Source: Candidatus Bathyarchaeota archaeon
Lineage (GTDB): Archaea; Thermoproteota; Bathyarchaeia; Bathyarchaeales; Bathycorpusculaceae
Direction of reading: 5' to 3'
Assembly (NCBI GenBank): GCA_026014735.1
Contig: JAOZHT010000003.1
Coordinates: forward strand, 354,180-418,179
Length of the DNA stretch: 64,000 nucleotides
This document shows positions 1 through 7,977 of the stretch, in pieces. The first letter of the stretch is position 1. Every line of letters begins with the position of its first letter. The position numbers were made by a program, and so were the translations under genes. The notes beneath the pieces are model-generated. The model was not told where the DNA came from. It saw only the letters and a list, made by a program, of their open reading frames with translations, and ran no database searches.

Positions 1-63
1 ACAAACCCAGTTATGGCCGATTACAGCTGGTCAGCCACGTTGAACGTTGCTACCTCATCTTAA
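1..63 (+). CDS. 3' end of a truncated gene, product unknown
   Basis: An open frame enters from the left edge and stops with TAA at 61-63, giving about 20 residues that end in LNVATSS. The serine/threonine-rich end resembles the tails of secreted archaeal proteins, and the next gene is also a secreted protein. Only the C-terminus is visible, so no family can be assigned. A pyrimidine-rich stretch near 100-120 may act as a terminator. Confidence 0.45.
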   Translation, partial: TNPVMADYSWSATLNVATSS

Positions 64-167
64 ACCGTATTTTGAATAAACAATTTTAATTAAGTTCAAT
101 CCCCTCCCTTTTTTAGTCCTGACTACTCTTACCCTTTCTGGGTAAGCAAGTAAAGGCTCAACAGCTC

Positions 168-1328
168 GTGGTAAAAAAGATGCGATTCAAACGAAAACTC
201 GTCGCGCTAATCATAGCGGCCCTCGTTATCTTAGTGTGCTTCATATCAGTTATTTATTCTCAAACCCAAACCGTAAACTCCGTTGTTACCCCCCAAAACT
301 GGATGGATGGCTGGAACTACCGTAAAATCCACCAGATTCAGGGTTCAACGGGCGCTGGAACAGACTACCAAATCCAAGTAACCGCTCACTACACAAGCGG
401 TTCCGATTTAGGCTCAGATGTTTACTTAAACGGAAAATGCCAAACAAACTTCGGTGACGTCCGCTTCACAGGCGGCGACGGCTTAACCCCGCTTAGTTAC
501 TGGCTTGAAAGCAAAACCGACGGCGAGAACGCGGTTTTCTGGGTTAAGGTCAACGCTAACTTGGACAGTAACCAAACCATCTACATCTACTACGGCAACC
601 AAACCGTCAGTAGCGCAAGCAGCTTAGAGGCGACTTTTCCCTTCGGCGACGACTTCTCCGGCAGCAGCCTTGACAAGTCGAAGTGGCACTCCTTCGGCTA
701 TGGATCAATCACCGTGGCCGATGGCAAATGCACGTTGGAGTCTGCCGCAACCGACCGCGGCTGGATCTATCTTCTGGGAAACCAGCAGTTCGACGTTAAC
801 TATTCAATCCGCTTCAACTCTATGGTGATTGAGCAGGGAGATCACCGCTGGACCCATCATGGCTTCGCCACCATCTACAATGACTCCAAAGTCTGGGGCC
901 GAATCGACGAGTACCCCAACTACATCACCGCAAGCCAGGAAGCCACATACTATGCCTGGGCGCTTAAGACCCGTTCCTACCAGAACACTTCACGAACCGA
1001 CCTCTCCAATATGGCTCCGGCTGTAGGGCAATACTTCACATTTGAAATCCAACGTAACGCAAGCACCAACGCGATTTTAACCTGCAATGGGCAATTGGAA
1101 GGCACCGTATCCACTAACGTCTCCGCTGAACCCATGGGTGCGATGTTCTCCGCAGACAACACCGGCTCATACCTCTATTCGGTTACGGCTGTGGACTGGG
1201 TTGTCATCCGAAAATACGTAGCCACTGAACCCCAGCATGCCGCTTGGGGGACAGCCGAAACGGTGCTGCCTAACAGCTTTCTAAACTGGGGCGACGTTTC
1301 CCTAATGGCTACCCAACTCGATTTTTAA
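168..1328 (+). CDS. Secreted DUF2341 domain protein
   Basis: A predicted exported protein of 386 residues. Residues 8-30 form one hydrophobic segment after a basic start (KKMRFKRK), which reads as a signal anchor. Residues 45-150 match the DUF2341 pattern (GWNYRK near the start, then YWLES, FWVKV and IYIYYGN). The remainder (about 155-365) is beta-rich and resembles a LamG/concanavalin-like sugar-binding fold. The GTG start at 168 is followed by an ATG four codons later at 180, and either could be used. DUF2341 proteins are usually extracellular and often sit beside polysaccharide genes, as here, but their biochemical role is unknown. The gene is the first of a plus-strand surface-glycan operon, one base before the sugar isomerase gene. 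Confidence 0.8.
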   Translation: MVKKMRFKRKLVALIIAALVILVCFISVIYSQTQTVNSVVTPQNWMDGWNYRKIHQIQGSTGAGTDYQIQVTAHYTSGSDLGSDVYLNGKCQTNFGDVRFTGGDGLTPLSYWLESKTDGENAVFWVKVNANLDSNQTIYIYYGNQTVSSASSLEATFPFGDDFSGSSLDKSKWHSFGYGSITVADGKCTLESAATDRGWIYLLGNQQFDVNYSIRFNSMVIEQGDHRWTHHGFATIYNDSKVWGRIDEYPNYITASQEATYYAWALKTRSYQNTSRTDLSNMAPAVGQYFTFEIQRNASTNAILTCNGQLEGTVSTNVSAEPMGAMFSADNTGSYLYSVTAVDWVVIRKYVATEPQHAAWGTAETVLPNSFLNWGDVSLMATQLDF

Positions 1329-1329
1329 G

Positions 1330-1770
1330 GTGAAAAAAATGTTAGTTGAAACCCCAATTTTAGATGAATGCCGAATAATCAACTTCCCCAAAATCACAGA
1401 TTACAGGGGAAACCTCTCAATCATCGAAGGCAACAATCAAATTCCCTTCGACATAAAACGCGTCTATTACCTCTACGATGTCCCCAGCGGCGCCGTCCGC
1501 GGCGGACATGCCCACAGAGAACTGCAGCAAGTTATCATCTCCTTGAGCGGCAGCTTCGACGTGCTCCTCGACGATGGATGCAGCCGCCGCAGAGTCTTCC
1601 TCAACCGACCCCACTATGGCCTCTACATTCCCCCGGGGGTATGGCGGGAAATCGATAATTTCTCCGCGAACTCCGTGACGCTCTCTTTGGTCAGCCAAGC
1701 CTACAATGAATCAGATTATATTCGCGATTATGATCAATTCAAGCGGTGGGCAGCCAACGCATACAAGTAA
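1330..1770 (+). CDS. dTDP-sugar 3,4-ketoisomerase (FdtA/QdtA-type cupin)
   Basis: A 146-residue single-domain cupin of the WxcM/FdtA family. Known members shift the keto group of dTDP-4-keto-6-deoxyglucose from C4 to C3, the step before an aminotransferase makes a 3-amino-3,6-dideoxy sugar (Fuc3N or Qui3N). The family signature is clear: RGGHAHRELQQ around residues 57-67, with the two histidines that act in catalysis, then SGSFDVLLDDG. Length is normal for the family. GTG start at 1330; the 3' end overlaps the next gene by about 40 bases, so the two are translationally linked. Whether the product is the galacto or gluco epimer cannot be read from sequence. The partner aminotransferase (FdtB/QdtB) is not in this window and may lie to the left. 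Confidence 0.85.
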   Translation: MKKMLVETPILDECRIINFPKITDYRGNLSIIEGNNQIPFDIKRVYYLYDVPSGAVRGGHAHRELQQVIISLSGSFDVLLDDGCSRRRVFLNRPHYGLYIPPGVWREIDNFSANSVTLSLVSQAYNESDYIRDYDQFKRWAANAYK

Positions 1771-2446
1771 GCAGAAACTGGTAATCATAGGCGACGGCGA
1801 AACCGCTGAACTTGCATATGACTACTTCAGCGGCGACTCCAACTTTGAAGTTGTAGCTTTCAGCATCGAAGAAGCCTTCATGCACCAAAAAACCCTCCTG
1901 GGCCTGCCCGTGGTTGCCTTCGAAAAAATCGAACAGAAATTCAACCCAAACATCCACCACGCCTTTGTTGCGGTATCCTTCACCCAGCTGAATCGCCTCA
2001 GAAGCCGCCTCTGCAAGCAAGCCAAAGCAAAAGGCTACCGACTTGCCAGCTACATAAGCCCCAAAGCATCCGTCGCCGGCAATGTCGAAATCGGCGAAAA
2101 CTGCTTTATACAAGAACACGTCAGCATCCAGCGGGGCGCAAAAATCGGCGCCAACGTCACCATCTGGGTGGGCAGCTGCATTGGGCACCGATCAGTCATC
2201 GGCGAAAACTGCTTTTTAGCTTCACATGTCGCTGTCTCAGGCTTCTGCAGGGTAGGCGAAAACTGCTTTTTAGGCGTTAACTGCTGCCTTGCGGGCAACG
2301 TGAAAATCGGGGATGACTGCGTCCTTGGCGCGGGCGCGGTGGTCACCAAGAATTTGGAGGGCGGCAAGGTTTATGTGGGAAACCCCGCTAAGCCACTTGG
2401 GGGCAGCAGCGTTGAAGCATTTATTTGCGGAGAAAAAACACTATGA
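1730..2446 (+). CDS. Sugar O/N-acyltransferase, NeuD/PglD family
   Basis: The N-terminal part (about residues 15-105) is a small Rossmann-like domain (KLVIIGDGETAELAYDYF) as in PglD and NeuD. The rest is a left-handed parallel beta-helix with many hexapeptide turns (VEIGENCFIQE, AKIGANVTIW, VKIGDDCVLGAGAVV) ending in YVGNPAK. Such enzymes transfer acetyl or another acyl group from CoA or ACP to an amino or hydroxyl group of a nucleotide sugar. Next to an FdtA-like isomerase the likely substrate is a 3-amino-deoxy sugar; this is inference. ATG at 1730 is preferred; an in-frame ATG at 1706 would lengthen the overlap with the upstream gene. The stop overlaps the next start as ATGA at 2443-2446. 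Confidence 0.82.
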   Translation: MINSSGGQPTHTSKQKLVIIGDGETAELAYDYFSGDSNFEVVAFSIEEAFMHQKTLLGLPVVAFEKIEQKFNPNIHHAFVAVSFTQLNRLRSRLCKQAKAKGYRLASYISPKASVAGNVEIGENCFIQEHVSIQRGAKIGANVTIWVGSCIGHRSVIGENCFLASHVAVSGFCRVGENCFLGVNCCLAGNVKIGDDCVLGAGAVVTKNLEGGKVYVGNPAKPLGGSSVEAFICGEKTL

Positions 2447-3414
2447 CTAACCTTGACTTAGCAAACAATCAGGCGCCGCCCCTCAAGGTTTTGCCCTACG
2501 AACCCAAGTGCCGGGCGGCATGGGACGATTTTGTCGCTGCCTCCAAAAACGGCGTGTTCCTCTTCAACCGGGGCTACATGGATTATCATTCCTACCGCTT
2601 CACGGATCACTCATTGATGTTCTATCAGGAAGACGAGTTAGTTGCATTGTTGCCTGCGAACCTCGACGGGGAAGTGCTGCGCAGCCACGGCGGCTTAACC
2701 TTCGGTGGAGTCCTCTCTGTCAAATCCATGAAGACCCCGCTTATGCTCAAGGTTTTCCTCTGTTTGCTTTCGCATTGCCGTGAGGCAGACATAACTGGGG
2801 TAATCTACAAACCCGTACCCTACATCTACCACTCTGTCCCCGCCGACGAGGACCTCTATGCCCTCTTCAGCGTTAACGCGGTGCTCTCAGCCCGCAACGT
2901 TTCCTCAGCCATATATCTGCCGGCTCTAAAGGGGTTTGACGATAACCGCCAAGACAACATACGGAAAGCCAAAAGAGCCGAGATAGAGGTCCGCGAAACC
3001 AGCGACTACGATGCCTTCATGAAGATAGAAAGTGAATCTCTGATTGCCCGACATGGCGTGCTTCCAGTGCACAGCGCCGACGAGATGAAACTTCTAGCCC
3101 GCCGGTTTCCCGACTGCATCAAACTCTACGGTTCCTACAAGGATGATGTGATGCTTGCCGGCGTCATCATCTATGAGAGCCAATGCGTGGCGCATATGCA
3201 GTACGCCGCCAATTCCCCCGCGGGCCGAAGCCTCGGCGCACAGGACATCATCGAGGATTACCTGATTAACGAGCGGTACCGCAGTAAACGCTACTTTGAC
3301 TTCGGAATCTCCACCGAGAAGATGGGGCAGGTGCTGAATTTGGGGTTGATTAAGCGCAAAGAAAACTTTGGTGCAAGCGCCGTTATATATGATACTTACC
3401 AAATAACTGTGTAG
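2443..3414 (+). CDS. GNAT/FemAB-like acyltransferase
   Basis: A 323-residue protein of the FemAB-like branch of the GNAT superfamily found in surface polysaccharide clusters. Two GNAT-like halves can be seen; the C-terminal half carries the typical run VIYESQCVAHMQYAA followed by LGAQDIIEDYLI and YFDFGIS near the end. Family members transfer an amino acid or acyl group to a sugar or cell-wall precursor. The exact acceptor is unknown. The ATG at 2443 overlaps the TGA of the preceding acyltransferase (ATGA), which decides this start over an in-frame one at 2425. The stop at 3412-3414 abuts the GTG of the next gene, so this is a tight operon. Confidence 0.75.
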   Translation: MTNLDLANNQAPPLKVLPYEPKCRAAWDDFVAASKNGVFLFNRGYMDYHSYRFTDHSLMFYQEDELVALLPANLDGEVLRSHGGLTFGGVLSVKSMKTPLMLKVFLCLLSHCREADITGVIYKPVPYIYHSVPADEDLYALFSVNAVLSARNVSSAIYLPALKGFDDNRQDNIRKAKRAEIEVRETSDYDAFMKIESESLIARHGVLPVHSADEMKLLARRFPDCIKLYGSYKDDVMLAGVIIYESQCVAHMQYAANSPAGRSLGAQDIIEDYLINERYRSKRYFDFGISTEKMGQVLNLGLIKRKENFGASAVIYDTYQITV

Positions 3415-4368
3415 GTGAAAAGAGTGGTTTTAGTCAGCGCAATGATGGGTTCCTACAACTATGGGCGATATCTAGACGAAGCCATACAGAGCGTGCTAAA
3501 CCAGACCTTCAAAGACCTTGAACTCATAATCATCGACGACGGCTCAACAGACGGCTCCCAGAAAATCATAGAGAAATACCAATCCGCTGATCCAAGGGTT
3601 AAAGCGGTTTTTCACAGCAAAAACATGGGGATACCCCGAACCATAAACGACGCCTTTACGCTGGCAAGGGGCAAATACGTGGCTTTCATAGGCTCCGATG
3701 ACGTCTGGGCCCCCGCGAAGCTAGAGCGGCAGCTTGCCGTTATGGAGAAGCATCCGGACGCCATCGTGTGGTCGCAAGCCCAAATCATCGATGCCGACGG
3801 CGCCCTCACGGGGCAACTGGTCACTGACCTTCTAAGGACGCCTAAACAAAAAAGCGGCAACCTGTTTCAAGAGCTCCTACGGGAAGACGTGGTTTTCGGG
3901 CAGAGCCTACTGGTTAAAGCTGAGACAGCCAAAAAATTTCCCTTCGACGAAACGTTAAGGTTCGTTAACGATCATTTGTTCTTTGTGCAGTTAGCCAAGC
4001 AGCATCCCTTTATCTTCATCGATGAGCCGCTGGTGAAGTATCGGATTCATGGACAGAACGCCACCTCCAAATTCCATCGGCTCTGGTTTAAGGAGCGGAT
4101 TATGCTGCGCGAATGCCTGCTTAGCAAGTACTCCTCGCAGATAAGTCGCCGTTCAAAGGCAGATATCTACTACAAGATTGGGCACGCCTACAGTGGACTT
4201 CACGAGAAATCGTCGGCGCGTCGATTTTACCTAAAAGCCCTCGCCGCCAACCCCCTCCGCTCCGAAGGAGCGCTGTATTTGATTCTTGCCTTAACCAACG
4301 GTGAGGGCGCCGTGGGAAGCCGCCTTGAATCTTCATATAGGGATTTGGCTTCGCATTTCTCACAATAA
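3415..4368 (+). CDS. Glycosyltransferase family 2
   Basis: A 317-residue GT-A fold glycosyltransferase. The N-terminus has the family start (SAMMGSYNYGRYLDEAIQSVLNQT), the nucleotide-binding run IIIDDGSTDGSQ, and GSDDVWAPAKLERQL, in which SDD is the metal-binding DxD-like motif. There is no membrane segment, so it should act on the cytoplasmic face of the membrane. The C-terminal 60 residues are helical with a TPR-like look (YYKIGHAYSGLHEKSSARRFYLKAL). GTG start directly after the preceding stop. It probably adds one sugar during assembly of the lipid-linked glycan made by this operon; donor and acceptor are unknown. Confidence 0.88.
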   Translation: MKRVVLVSAMMGSYNYGRYLDEAIQSVLNQTFKDLELIIIDDGSTDGSQKIIEKYQSADPRVKAVFHSKNMGIPRTINDAFTLARGKYVAFIGSDDVWAPAKLERQLAVMEKHPDAIVWSQAQIIDADGALTGQLVTDLLRTPKQKSGNLFQELLREDVVFGQSLLVKAETAKKFPFDETLRFVNDHLFFVQLAKQHPFIFIDEPLVKYRIHGQNATSKFHRLWFKERIMLRECLLSKYSSQISRRSKADIYYKIGHAYSGLHEKSSARRFYLKALAANPLRSEGALYLILALTNGEGAVGSRLESSYRDLASHFSQ

Positions 4369-4382
4369 CCGTATGTTCCATA

Positions 4383-6023
4383 ATGGAGAGAGCTGGGATG
4401 ATTGAAAAGAGTGGAAGATTACCAATCGCAGAGAACCGACGCATATTCCAGCACACCCTAGAACATGCATCTTGTGCGTATAAGAAGGGCGATTTGGATT
4501 CCGCGATGGTTTGGGCTAAAATCGCCGCGCACTTCGCATCCATTCGGCATCCCGGAGTTTACTTTAGCCCCGACTTGGAGAGGCTGCTTCTGGAAATCGC
4601 GGAACGCATACGCAATGAGCCCCCTGATGTAAGCGGCGCTTTTTTTTTGAAGAATAAACCAAGTTACTCTGGCAAGATGCGTTTTCTTCATGTCTTAACC
4701 GAGGGCTACAGCAGCGGTGGGCACTCCAAGTATGTGGCAAGGTGGATTAGAAACACCTTTGACGGCTGCGTGCATAGCTTGGTTACCACCGCCCAAGTTA
4801 ATCCGCTTCCCGGCGAGCTCGAGGAGGCTGTTGCCCAGTCAGGCGGATACTACTGTTCACTTGGTGAGTTAACGCCGTGGTTACCGGAGCAGGCATTGCT
4901 TTTGCGGTTGTTTGCACAGAATTGGGCTGACGTAAGCGTGCTTTTCACTCATCCCTATGACCCCGTTCCCATGGTTGCTTTTGGAGTCGACGGGGGTCCC
5001 CCAGTGGTCCTGGTTAATCATGCTGACCACGTTTTTTGGCTGGGTGCCTCCGTGGCGGATATGTTAGTTGACTATCACTTGTCAGGCTCGGAATTGGCCA
5101 CTCGACGACGTGGAACCCAGCGGTCAAAGCTGCTTCCAATCCCCCTCAGCATGGACACGCCAAGCGAAGCAGCGCCCCCCCAGGACCCTCAGCTAAGATG
5201 CAAAGACACCCTTCTGTTAACTGTTGGCCGCAAAGAGAAGTATTATCCATTCGGCAGCCTCAGTTTTCTCTCCGTTATGGTTAATTTCCTTAAAAAGCAT
5301 CCCCGGGTAAGATTGGTTGCCGCGGGTCCAGAGCTGCAGGGCGATTGGAGCAGGGCAGCCGCTGAAGTTGAGGGCCGAATAGAAGCTTTGGGCGCCGTGG
5401 ACCATAAGATGCTGGAGCGCTACTTTGCCTACGCCGATGTGTACGTGCCGAGTTTTCCCTGCGGAAGCGGCACATCTATGCTTGAGGCGGCGCTGCATGG
5501 TTTGCCCATCGTTGGGTTGTACGATAAGGAGTTGCCCCACGTCAACATGCAGGATGATGTTGCGTTTCAAGGCACCGGCGTTTATGTCTCGTCAATTGCA
5601 GATTTTGAGGCTGCATTGGAGTCAACTATAAACAACGCTGAATCAAGAAGCAAACAGGCCATGGTAGTCAAGGGAAAAATCTTGTCTGAGCATTGTCCGC
5701 CGGGCTGGAACCGTTACCTCGAGGAGGTACTGCAATCATTGCCTAACCAGCATACCGCACGGGTGCCCCCGTCTTTGGTGGAAGATATTGACTATACTGA
5801 CCTCTACTTGGAACAGTCGGGTGCACAGTTGATGGCCTATGAGTTGCCCGAGCATACGTTGTGCCGATTGGTGCGCGCATACGCGAGTCACCTTTCAAGA
5901 GTTAGTGTCTTAGGTGTACACGCCGAAAACTTTATGACTGCTCTACCGAAAGTAGATAGTCTTAAAAGGAGCAAGCAGTTCTTGATGGACTCGAAAGACT
6001 TTGTCATATCTGCCTTCAGTTGA
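4383..6023 (+). CDS. Glycosyltransferase, GT4-like (group 1) with helical N-terminus
   Basis: A 546-residue protein. Residues 10-85 are helical and TPR-like (HASCAYKKGDLDSAMVWAKIAAHF). The GT-B core follows: the early loop YSSGGHSKYVARWI, a second-domain entry LTVGRKEKYYPFGS, and the donor-binding run SGTSMLEAALHGLPIVGL, the E-x7-E-like region typical of group 1 enzymes. About 100 C-terminal residues after the GT-B core match nothing I recognise. The gene starts 14 bases after the upstream stop. Family and operon point to transfer of a nucleotide-activated sugar during surface glycan assembly; the specificity is unknown. Confidence 0.78.
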   Translation: MERAGMIEKSGRLPIAENRRIFQHTLEHASCAYKKGDLDSAMVWAKIAAHFASIRHPGVYFSPDLERLLLEIAERIRNEPPDVSGAFFLKNKPSYSGKMRFLHVLTEGYSSGGHSKYVARWIRNTFDGCVHSLVTTAQVNPLPGELEEAVAQSGGYYCSLGELTPWLPEQALLLRLFAQNWADVSVLFTHPYDPVPMVAFGVDGGPPVVLVNHADHVFWLGASVADMLVDYHLSGSELATRRRGTQRSKLLPIPLSMDTPSEAAPPQDPQLRCKDTLLLTVGRKEKYYPFGSLSFLSVMVNFLKKHPRVRLVAAGPELQGDWSRAAAEVEGRIEALGAVDHKMLERYFAYADVYVPSFPCGSGTSMLEAALHGLPIVGLYDKELPHVNMQDDVAFQGTGVYVSSIADFEAALESTINNAESRSKQAMVVKGKILSEHCPPGWNRYLEEVLQSLPNQHTARVPPSLVEDIDYTDLYLEQSGAQLMAYELPEHTLCRLVRAYASHLSRVSVLGVHAENFMTALPKVDSLKRSKQFLMDSKDFVISAFS

Positions 6024-6058
6024 CACACAATGTTTTTGGAGCTAAAGGAGTTTAGAAT

Positions 6059-6961
6059 TTGAGCCTAGTAAGTCTAGTAAAAATCCCCAAAGATATCCAA
6101 GCGCCCCTAAAAGAGGCAATTTCTCAATCACTAAATCTGATAGATTACCGTTTTGACAAAAACATCAAACGGGTCGTAATCAAGCCCAACCTATGCTACT
6201 ATTGGGATTCTTCCACGGGGCAAACGACCACGCCTAAATTCGTCGGGGACCTCATCGATTTGATTCGCCAGCAGACCTCCCCCGACGTGGACATCGCCAT
6301 CGTTGAGTCCGATGCGTCGGCTATGCGTACCAAATATGCCTTCCGCATGTTAGGCTACGATAAACTCGCTCAGGAGAAGGGTGTGCGGCTGCTTAACCTC
6401 ACTGACGAGCCATGCGGTAACACCGATGTTTCCTGTAACGGCAAAGTCTACAATTTTATGGTTCCTAAAGTCATCAGTGAAGCCGACTTGAGAATCAACA
6501 TAGCCCACATAAAATACACCGTTAATCCCATCAAACTCACCTGTGCCCTCAAGAACATCTTCGGCTGTAACCCCTTCCCCAAAAAATCCAAGTACCATGC
6601 GGACCTAGGCAACGTCATCGTGGCTCTAAACAAAGCCATGAAATTCGACCTCTGCCTCATCGACAGCAACATAGCTGCTGGAGTGCAGCCCCGCAAACTC
6701 GGCTTAGTCATGGCAAGCCAAGATCCCGTGGCGATAGATGCCGCCGCCGCTAAAATCGCTTGGCTTGATCCCTCCAAGATTCCATATTTTGCTTTGGCTG
6801 AGCGGGAAGGATTGGGAAAAAGAGCATATGAGACGCGTGGGGAGCGTCTTGAGCATTTTAGGGCGCTTTATCCTAAGGTAACGTTTAAGATGAAGGTTAG
6901 GGCTAATTTGAAGCGGACTCTGATTGGGGTCGGTTTAGGTAAACGGCTGGGGCTGGTATAG
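6059..6961 (+). CDS. DUF362 domain protein
   Basis: A 300-residue DUF362 protein. The domain spans nearly the whole chain: VVIKPNLCYYWDSSTGQTTTPKFV near the front, DIAIVESDASAM in the middle, and LGLVMASQDPVAIDAAAAKIAW towards the end. The C-terminal ferredoxin module seen in some DUF362 proteins is absent. TTG start at 6059, supported by a GGAG Shine-Dalgarno about nine bases upstream. DUF362 has no settled biochemical role; members occur near redox and cell-envelope genes. Here it sits between a glycosyltransferase and an oxidoreductase in the glycan operon, which suggests a part in sugar processing, but this is only context. Confidence 0.75.
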   Translation: MSLVSLVKIPKDIQAPLKEAISQSLNLIDYRFDKNIKRVVIKPNLCYYWDSSTGQTTTPKFVGDLIDLIRQQTSPDVDIAIVESDASAMRTKYAFRMLGYDKLAQEKGVRLLNLTDEPCGNTDVSCNGKVYNFMVPKVISEADLRINIAHIKYTVNPIKLTCALKNIFGCNPFPKKSKYHADLGNVIVALNKAMKFDLCLIDSNIAAGVQPRKLGLVMASQDPVAIDAAAAKIAWLDPSKIPYFALAEREGLGKRAYETRGERLEHFRALYPKVTFKMKVRANLKRTLIGVGLGKRLGLV

Positions 6962-6972
6962 GAGGGTTTGAT

Positions 6973-7956
6973 GTGTCGGTTAAAAAGTTAGGAATTATCG
7001 GTATAGGCGGAATCGGGCAGCTTCACCTCAAACATGCCCTTGCGCTTGAACATGCCCAAGTCGTCGCGGTTGCGGATACATCTAAGCCTGCGCTTAAACG
7101 CGCCAAGGATATGGGTGTGAAGGTTACCTACAGCGACTACATGGAACTGCTTAAAAACCCCCAGCTTGACGCAGTAATCATTGCCTTACCCACCCATCTG
7201 CACCTGAAATGCGCCCGAGATGCAGCTGAAGCCAAGAAGCATGTTTTCCTTGAGAAACCCATCGCTGTCACCGTTGAGGACGCCAAGGAGGTAATCTCCT
7301 GCACTGAACGCAACGGCGTCAAATTGATGCTTGGGTATCCGATGCGGTTTAACCAGCATTTCCTCAAGCTTAAAGCTGACATGGAGGAAGGCTTAATCGG
7401 TGACGTTGAAAACGCGCATGCTACCTACATTTGTGCGGGGCCCTTTGTAACGCATGCTGATGGACATGGGCCAGTTCCGGTTCCTGAATGGTGGTTCAAT
7501 CCCTTGTCCACTGGCGGCGGAGTAATGGTGGATTTGGGCTGCCATATCATTAACCTCATGCGTATGCTTTTCGGGGAAATCGTCGATATCCAGGGGCAGT
7601 TCGGCTACCGCTACCGCATGGACTTTGAAGATTCTGCAATGTGCCTGGCGCGGTTCGAATCGGGGACGCTGGCAGTAATTAACGTCGGTTGGTACTCGCA
7701 GGAGTATACTCTTCGGCTCGACCTTTTAGGTAGTGTCCGCAACGTTTCAGTGGCGCATATGCCGCCTAAATCTGTCCCTGCCATGTACCAGATGCTTACG
7801 CGGGGCATATCGAGCTTTAACATGCCTCATTTCGATGAGTTGCAGTACTTTGTTAATTGTCTGCGAAGCGACACGGCGCCTTCTCCGACTGGTCTTGATG
7901 GCTTAAGAGATATAGAGGCAATAGTCAAAGCTTATAAGAACAGGATAAATCTATAA
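6973..7956 (+). CDS. Gfo/Idh/MocA family oxidoreductase
   Basis: A 327-residue NAD(P)-dependent sugar oxidoreductase. The Rossmann motif GIIGIGGIGQLHLKHA is at residues 7-22, and the family's EKP motif lies in VFLEKPIAV near residue 95, holding the lysine that takes part in catalysis. A later run GGGVMVDLGCHIINLMRML carries the conserved Asp and His of the substrate pocket. GTG start at 6973 with GGAGG just upstream at 6961-6965. In glycan operons such enzymes oxidise or reduce UDP- or dTDP-sugars, often giving 3-keto or uronic acid forms. The substrate here cannot be named. Confidence 0.87.
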   Translation: MSVKKLGIIGIGGIGQLHLKHALALEHAQVVAVADTSKPALKRAKDMGVKVTYSDYMELLKNPQLDAVIIALPTHLHLKCARDAAEAKKHVFLEKPIAVTVEDAKEVISCTERNGVKLMLGYPMRFNQHFLKLKADMEEGLIGDVENAHATYICAGPFVTHADGHGPVPVPEWWFNPLSTGGGVMVDLGCHIINLMRMLFGEIVDIQGQFGYRYRMDFEDSAMCLARFESGTLAVINVGWYSQEYTLRLDLLGSVRNVSVAHMPPKSVPAMYQMLTRGISSFNMPHFDELQYFVNCLRSDTAPSPTGLDGLRDIEAIVKAYKNRINL

Positions 7957-7977
7957 GTCAGCGTTTGATGGTGCACG